A stretch of DNA of 26,192 nt from assembly GCA_964342745.1 (NCBI GenBank), contig CAYFFW010000020.1, positions 1 to 26,192 on the forward strand, written 5' to 3'. Shown here piece by piece: positions 23,182 through 26,192 of the stretch. Origin of the DNA: AEGEAN-183 sp964342745. GTDB taxonomy: Bacteria > Pseudomonadota > Gammaproteobacteria > Magnimaribacterales > Magnimaribacteraceae. The notes under the pieces are model-generated. The model worked only from the letters and a program-made list of their open reading frames with translations. It did not search any database and was not told where the DNA came from. Position numbers and translations under genes: made by a program. How positions within the stretch are numbered: position 1 is the first letter of the stretch; every line of letters starts with the position of its first letter.

Positions 23182-24942
23182 TTATCTTTTATTAGACTCA
23201 GATTGAATATAATCTTCAACTAATAGATCCAATTCATTTAAAGGTATTGCTCCCTCTTCTAAAATCGCATCATGAAACTTTCTGACATCATATTTATTTC
23301 CTAATTCCTTTTGGGCCTTAGCCTTTAGAGAAAGAAATTTCATCTGTCCTATTTTATAGGCCAAAGCTTGCCCAGGCATAACTATGTATCTGTCTATCTC
23401 ATTAATAATATCTAACTCTGATTTACCGGCATTCTCCATAAAATAATCTATAGCTTTTTGTCTTTCCCATTTGAAATAATGCATACCGGTATCTACAACT
23501 AAACGAACTGCTCTCCACATATCATAAGTTAATTGACCAAATTTAGAGTAAGGATCTTTATACAATCCCAATTCGTAACCCAGGCTTTCACTATACAAAC
23601 CCCAACCCTCTACAAATGCCGTATAAGGACTTACCCGTCTAAACATTGGCATGTCTTCCTTTTCAAGAGCAAGTGCAATTTGAAGATGATGTCCTGGTAC
23701 AGCTTCATGTACAGACAAGACTTCCATTTCGTATTTTGGTCTGGTTTCGGGTTTGTAAAGATTAACGTAATAATAGCCTGGTCTTTTACCCCCTGGAATT
23801 GGAGGCATGTAATACGCTGTTGTTGTATCAGGGGCAGATTCAATTGGGATTGGTCTTAAACCATAAGGTGTCCTAGGCAATTTTCCAAATAGCTTTACTA
23901 TTTCAGGATCAATCCTCTTTGAGACAGCAAGATAACCTTCAAATAATTCTTCTGGGGTATCGTAATAAAACCTTTTATCCTCTCTTAGAAATTCAAGGAA
24001 GTCTTTAAAGGTTCCTTCAAATTTAACTTCAGTCATTACATCTTGCATTTCCTTTCTTATTCTTGAGACCTCCTGTAATCCTATTTTATGTATGTCTTTG
24101 GGAGTCATATCCGTGGTTGTAAAAGATTTTGCTAATTCCTCATAAAATTGTTTTCCCTTAGGAATATCATAAATACCCACAGTTAATCTAGAATTCGGTA
24201 AATACTCTGAACGAAAAAATTCTTCTAATGATTCATAAGATGGAATAACTATTTCTTTAATAATCTTTTTGGCATCTTCTTTAAGCTTTTTTTGTTCTTC
24301 TAAGGAGATTGAAGAAGGTAAATCTTTGAATACTTGATAAAAAGGATGGCCCTCTACATCACTATTAGTTTGAATATTTATTTGTCTTAAAACTCTTTTC
24401 ATTAATACCTTTGGGGAACGGTAGTTTTCGTTAAGTCCAAGTTTTGCTAATGAAATAGTTTGATCAATTCTCTTATCTAGATTTTTTATTCTTTCTAACC
24501 AGAACCTATAATCTTCTAATGTTTTAAGAGAAAGACTTTCAGCGTCTTCATGAGCTAATTGAACTCCCCCTCTATGACTGAAAGGAAGTAGATAACGTTT
24601 AAATGAACTTAATTTAATATCTGTTTCTATTAGTTGGCTATATAAACGTAAATTTAATTGATTAGATTTATTTAGTTTATTTTTATTAAAAGTTCTTAAT
24701 GTGGATAAAGTTTTTATAGAACGCAATCTTCTTTCTTCAATAGCCCTCACAGAATAGTCTGTCCAAGATGTCTCATAACCCTTAATGCCCATTGCTGTTG
24801 CATATACAGGACTTTGAGATAATTCGTATTGCCATTCTTTATCTAGAAAAGATAAAAATCTATTATTTTCATCTAAGATGTCTGAAGCATTTAGAAATCC
24901 AAATAAAAAGAAAATTAACGTGCTTTGTATTAAAGTTTTCAT
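23182..24942 (-). CDS. DUF885 family protein, exported metallopeptidase-like
   Basis: From the ATG at 24942 the product is 586 residues and begins with a good signal peptide (KTLIQSTLIFFLFGFLNA). The frame extends 31 codons further up to 25035, but that would run into the divergent TetR gene and lose the exposed signal sequence. The DUF885 signature VHEAVPGHHLQ lies at about 411-421, with a second glutamate segment FVEGWGLYSESLGYE at about 443-457. This is a zinc-peptidase-like layout. MPGQALAYKIGQMKF near the C-terminus is also typical. DUF885 proteins are predicted periplasmic or secreted peptidases of uncertain substrate. The ribosome-binding AAAGAAGG sits unusually close to the ATG. Its divergent neighbour is a TetR regulator that may control it. 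Confidence 0.88.
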   Translation of the reverse strand: MKTLIQSTLIFFLFGFLNASDILDENNRFLSFLDKEWQYELSQSPVYATAMGIKGYETSWTDYSVRAIEERRLRSIKTLSTLRTFNKNKLNKSNQLNLRLYSQLIETDIKLSSFKRYLLPFSHRGGVQLAHEDAESLSLKTLEDYRFWLERIKNLDKRIDQTISLAKLGLNENYRSPKVLMKRVLRQINIQTNSDVEGHPFYQVFKDLPSSISLEEQKKLKEDAKKIIKEIVIPSYESLEEFFRSEYLPNSRLTVGIYDIPKGKQFYEELAKSFTTTDMTPKDIHKIGLQEVSRIRKEMQDVMTEVKFEGTFKDFLEFLREDKRFYYDTPEELFEGYLAVSKRIDPEIVKLFGKLPRTPYGLRPIPIESAPDTTTAYYMPPIPGGKRPGYYYVNLYKPETRPKYEMEVLSVHEAVPGHHLQIALALEKEDMPMFRRVSPYTAFVEGWGLYSESLGYELGLYKDPYSKFGQLTYDMWRAVRLVVDTGMHYFKWERQKAIDYFMENAGKSELDIINEIDRYIVMPGQALAYKIGQMKFLSLKAKAQKELGNKYDVRKFHDAILEEGAIPLNELDLLVEDYIQSESNKR

Positions 24943-24996
24943 ACCTTCTTTAAAATATGATGTTAAGTCTACAACTTTAAAAAAATTTTTTCTGCA
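24943..24996. promoter_or_regulatory. Divergent promoter region of tetR and the DUF885 gene
   Basis: Only 54 bases separate the two divergent starts, so their promoters overlap. A 12-base palindrome of six A then six T lies within AAAAAAATTTTTT, ending about six bases before the tetR ATG. It could be a TetR operator, but in such AT-rich DNA it could equally be chance. I see no better dyad. Confidence 0.35.
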
Positions 24997-25593
24997 ATGA
25001 ATATCGAAGATCTTATACCAAACGAACCTAAACAAAAAAGGAGTAAGGCTAGATACAAAGAAATATTAGATACTGTAGAGAATATAATTGCTAGTGAGGG
25101 ACTTTATTCCGTGACCATAAAAAATGTGTCTAAGTTTTCAGAAAGCAAAAGACCTTCAATCTATAAGCTTTTCCCGAGTAATGAGTCTCTTTTCTATGGT
25201 TTATCTTTAAGGCACATAGAAAAATTTACTGAGCTGTATAGGCATAACACTGAGAAGGCTAAAGTTAAAGAAATAGAATGGTATTTAAACGTCTTTGTTG
25301 ATTTATTAAGTATTTACTTAAATCAAAATAAATCATGCGCTAATCTATTCTTTTATTTAAATACCTTTCCTAAAGCAAGGGGTATAAGCCAACAAAATAA
25401 AAGATTATTAGCTACTAATATCTTTGAAATTGTAAATAAGAAAAAAATTGAAGTAGATTCAGAAAAAATTTATATATCTTGTCAGATAAGTCTTTCTCTA
25501 CTAGCTACTGGTTTTAACGAAGAAAACCTTATAAGTCCTAGATATCTAAATGAAACTAAAAAGGCAGTTAGTGCTTATTTAGCTACCAATTAA
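24997..25593 (+). CDS. TetR/AcrR-family transcriptional regulator
   Basis: The 198-residue product has an N-terminal TetR-type DNA-binding domain (about 15-65). ARYKEILDTVENIIASEGLYSVTI is followed by the helix-turn-helix region NVSKFSESKRPSIYKLFPSNESLF, which matches the usual 'IYxHFxSKExL' ending. The rest is a helical ligand-binding domain with no recognisable ligand signature. TetR proteins repress nearby genes until an effector binds. The gene is divergent from the DUF885 peptidase gene with only 54 bases between starts, making that gene the likely target. No Shine-Dalgarno sequence is visible. Its 3' end overlaps the convergent yedK by 15 bases. Confidence 0.88.
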   Translation: MNIEDLIPNEPKQKRSKARYKEILDTVENIIASEGLYSVTIKNVSKFSESKRPSIYKLFPSNESLFYGLSLRHIEKFTELYRHNTEKAKVKEIEWYLNVFVDLLSIYLNQNKSCANLFFYLNTFPKARGISQQNKRLLATNIFEIVNKKKIEVDSEKIYISCQISLSLLATGFNEENLISPRYLNETKKAVSAYLATN

Positions 25594-26169
25594 GGGCAAA
25601 CAACAATCTTTTATATTATTCGAAGGATTATTTACTATTGTTGACACTTCATAAAACTCTATATTTTCAGATAAAGAAAGATCAAAAATATCTTCGTCTT
25701 CACCTTTAATCCACTCTTGATAGGCACTTTTATCAAGGATAGCTGGCATACGATTATGAATTGATTTTAGTTTCTCTGTGGCTTCAAGCGTCACTATTGC
25801 ACAACCAACCTCCCCCCTATAGCCACCATAAACACCAGCAAAACAAAAACTTCTATCATTTAAATGATGAAAGTATGGAATTTTTTGTCCTTCTTCTATC
25901 CGCCACTCATACCAACCATCAGCTGGAATTAGACATCTACTAGCATCCCTAAAGGAAGGTTTTTTCCATATAGTCTCTCCTCTTGCGTTTATTAAATTAA
26001 AGGGTTCCTTGGCCCAATAAGGAGTAAAGCCCCAAGTTATAAATTGAGGTTGATCTGTGATGGCTAAAATTTTAGTTCCTGGACTAATGTTGTATTGAGG
26101 CTCTAAAGTTTCTAAATGAAATTGATTTTTAACCGGTTCAGGGTTTCTTAAAGCAAACCTTCCACACAT
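25579..26169 (-). CDS. yedK: SRAP domain protein (YedK/HMCES), abasic-site DNA-protein crosslinker
   Basis: The 196-residue product is a complete SOS-response-associated peptidase (SRAP) domain. It begins MCGRF, so Cys2 becomes the N-terminal residue that forms the thiazolidine bond with an abasic site in single-stranded DNA. NISPGT, the Asn61-Ala-Arg63-Gly-Glu65 segment, Glu88 in GWYEW and His138 in IHNRMPAIL are the other active-site positions. The family shields abasic sites at replication forks and repairs its own crosslink. All key residues are present. It starts 23 bases from the right edge and its 3' end overlaps tetR by 15 bases tail to tail, so it is transcribed independently. Confidence 0.95.
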   Translation of the reverse strand: MCGRFALRNPEPVKNQFHLETLEPQYNISPGTKILAITDQPQFITWGFTPYWAKEPFNLINARGETIWKKPSFRDASRCLIPADGWYEWRIEEGQKIPYFHHLNDRSFCFAGVYGGYRGEVGCAIVTLEATEKLKSIHNRMPAILDKSAYQEWIKGEDEDIFDLSLSENIEFYEVSTIVNNPSNNIKDCCLPLIGS

Positions 26170-26192
26170 TTTTTCAGTAAAATTCTAATACC

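Noticed and set aside
24943..25035. N-terminal extension of the DUF885 protein to 25035
   Set aside because: The extension would overlap the divergent tetR start, and its sequence (MFRFVWYKIFDIHC) looks unlike a protein start. The ATG at 24942 exposes a proper signal peptide.

Overview
The window is AT-rich, densely packed chromosome with no tRNA, rRNA, CRISPR array or insertion sequence that I can see. It holds 26 protein genes, one cut by the left edge. A TonB-dependent receptor, a CGFS glutaredoxin, pdxJ, an IbpA-type Hsp20, very short intergenic gaps and low G+C suggest a streamlined Gram-negative marine bacterium, most likely a gammaproteobacterium of the SAR86 or OM type. That placement is inference; no rRNA marker is present.

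Layout. (1) 1-3498, plus strand: the C-terminal part of a BCCT transporter, metY, an alpha/beta hydrolase and a homocysteine S-methyltransferase, tightly coupled. Together they look like a homocysteine/methionine unit beside an importer of methylated osmolytes. (2) 3495-17215, minus strand: thirteen genes with no gap above about 25 bases. Reading 5' to 3' these are a RhlG-like SDR, npdG, cofE, cofD, cofC, a dienelactone-hydrolase-like protein, fbiC (a cofG-cofH fusion), a DUF1295 membrane protein, a beta-lactamase-fold serine hydrolase, an MDR oxidoreductase, pdxJ, a monothiol glutaredoxin and a TonB-dependent receptor. The core is a complete recognisable set for coenzyme F420-0 assembly and glutamylation, plus an NADPH:F420 oxidoreductase. 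(3) 17216-17852: a short divergent control region, ibpA with a probable heat-shock promoter and a ROSE-like RNA thermometer, and a bidirectional terminator. (4) 17853-25035, minus strand: an exported methyltransferase, a CoxE-like VWA protein with its MoxR ATPase, an alpha/beta hydrolase with an altered nucleophile elbow, an omega-aminotransferase and a DUF885 metallopeptidase-like protein. (5) 24997-26169: a TetR regulator divergent from the DUF885 gene, overlapping tail to tail with a YedK/HMCES (SRAP) gene.

The main biological interest is the F420 operon. FbiC makes the deazaflavin chromophore Fo. CofC and CofD attach a phospho-lactyl-type linker and CofE adds glutamate. NpdG lets NADPH reduce the finished cofactor. 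The cluster lacks the nitroreductase-like dehydro-F420-0 reductase domain of mycobacterial FbiB, so the linker chemistry is open. The hydrolase, SDR and DUF1295 protein locked into the operon are candidates for new F420-linked roles.
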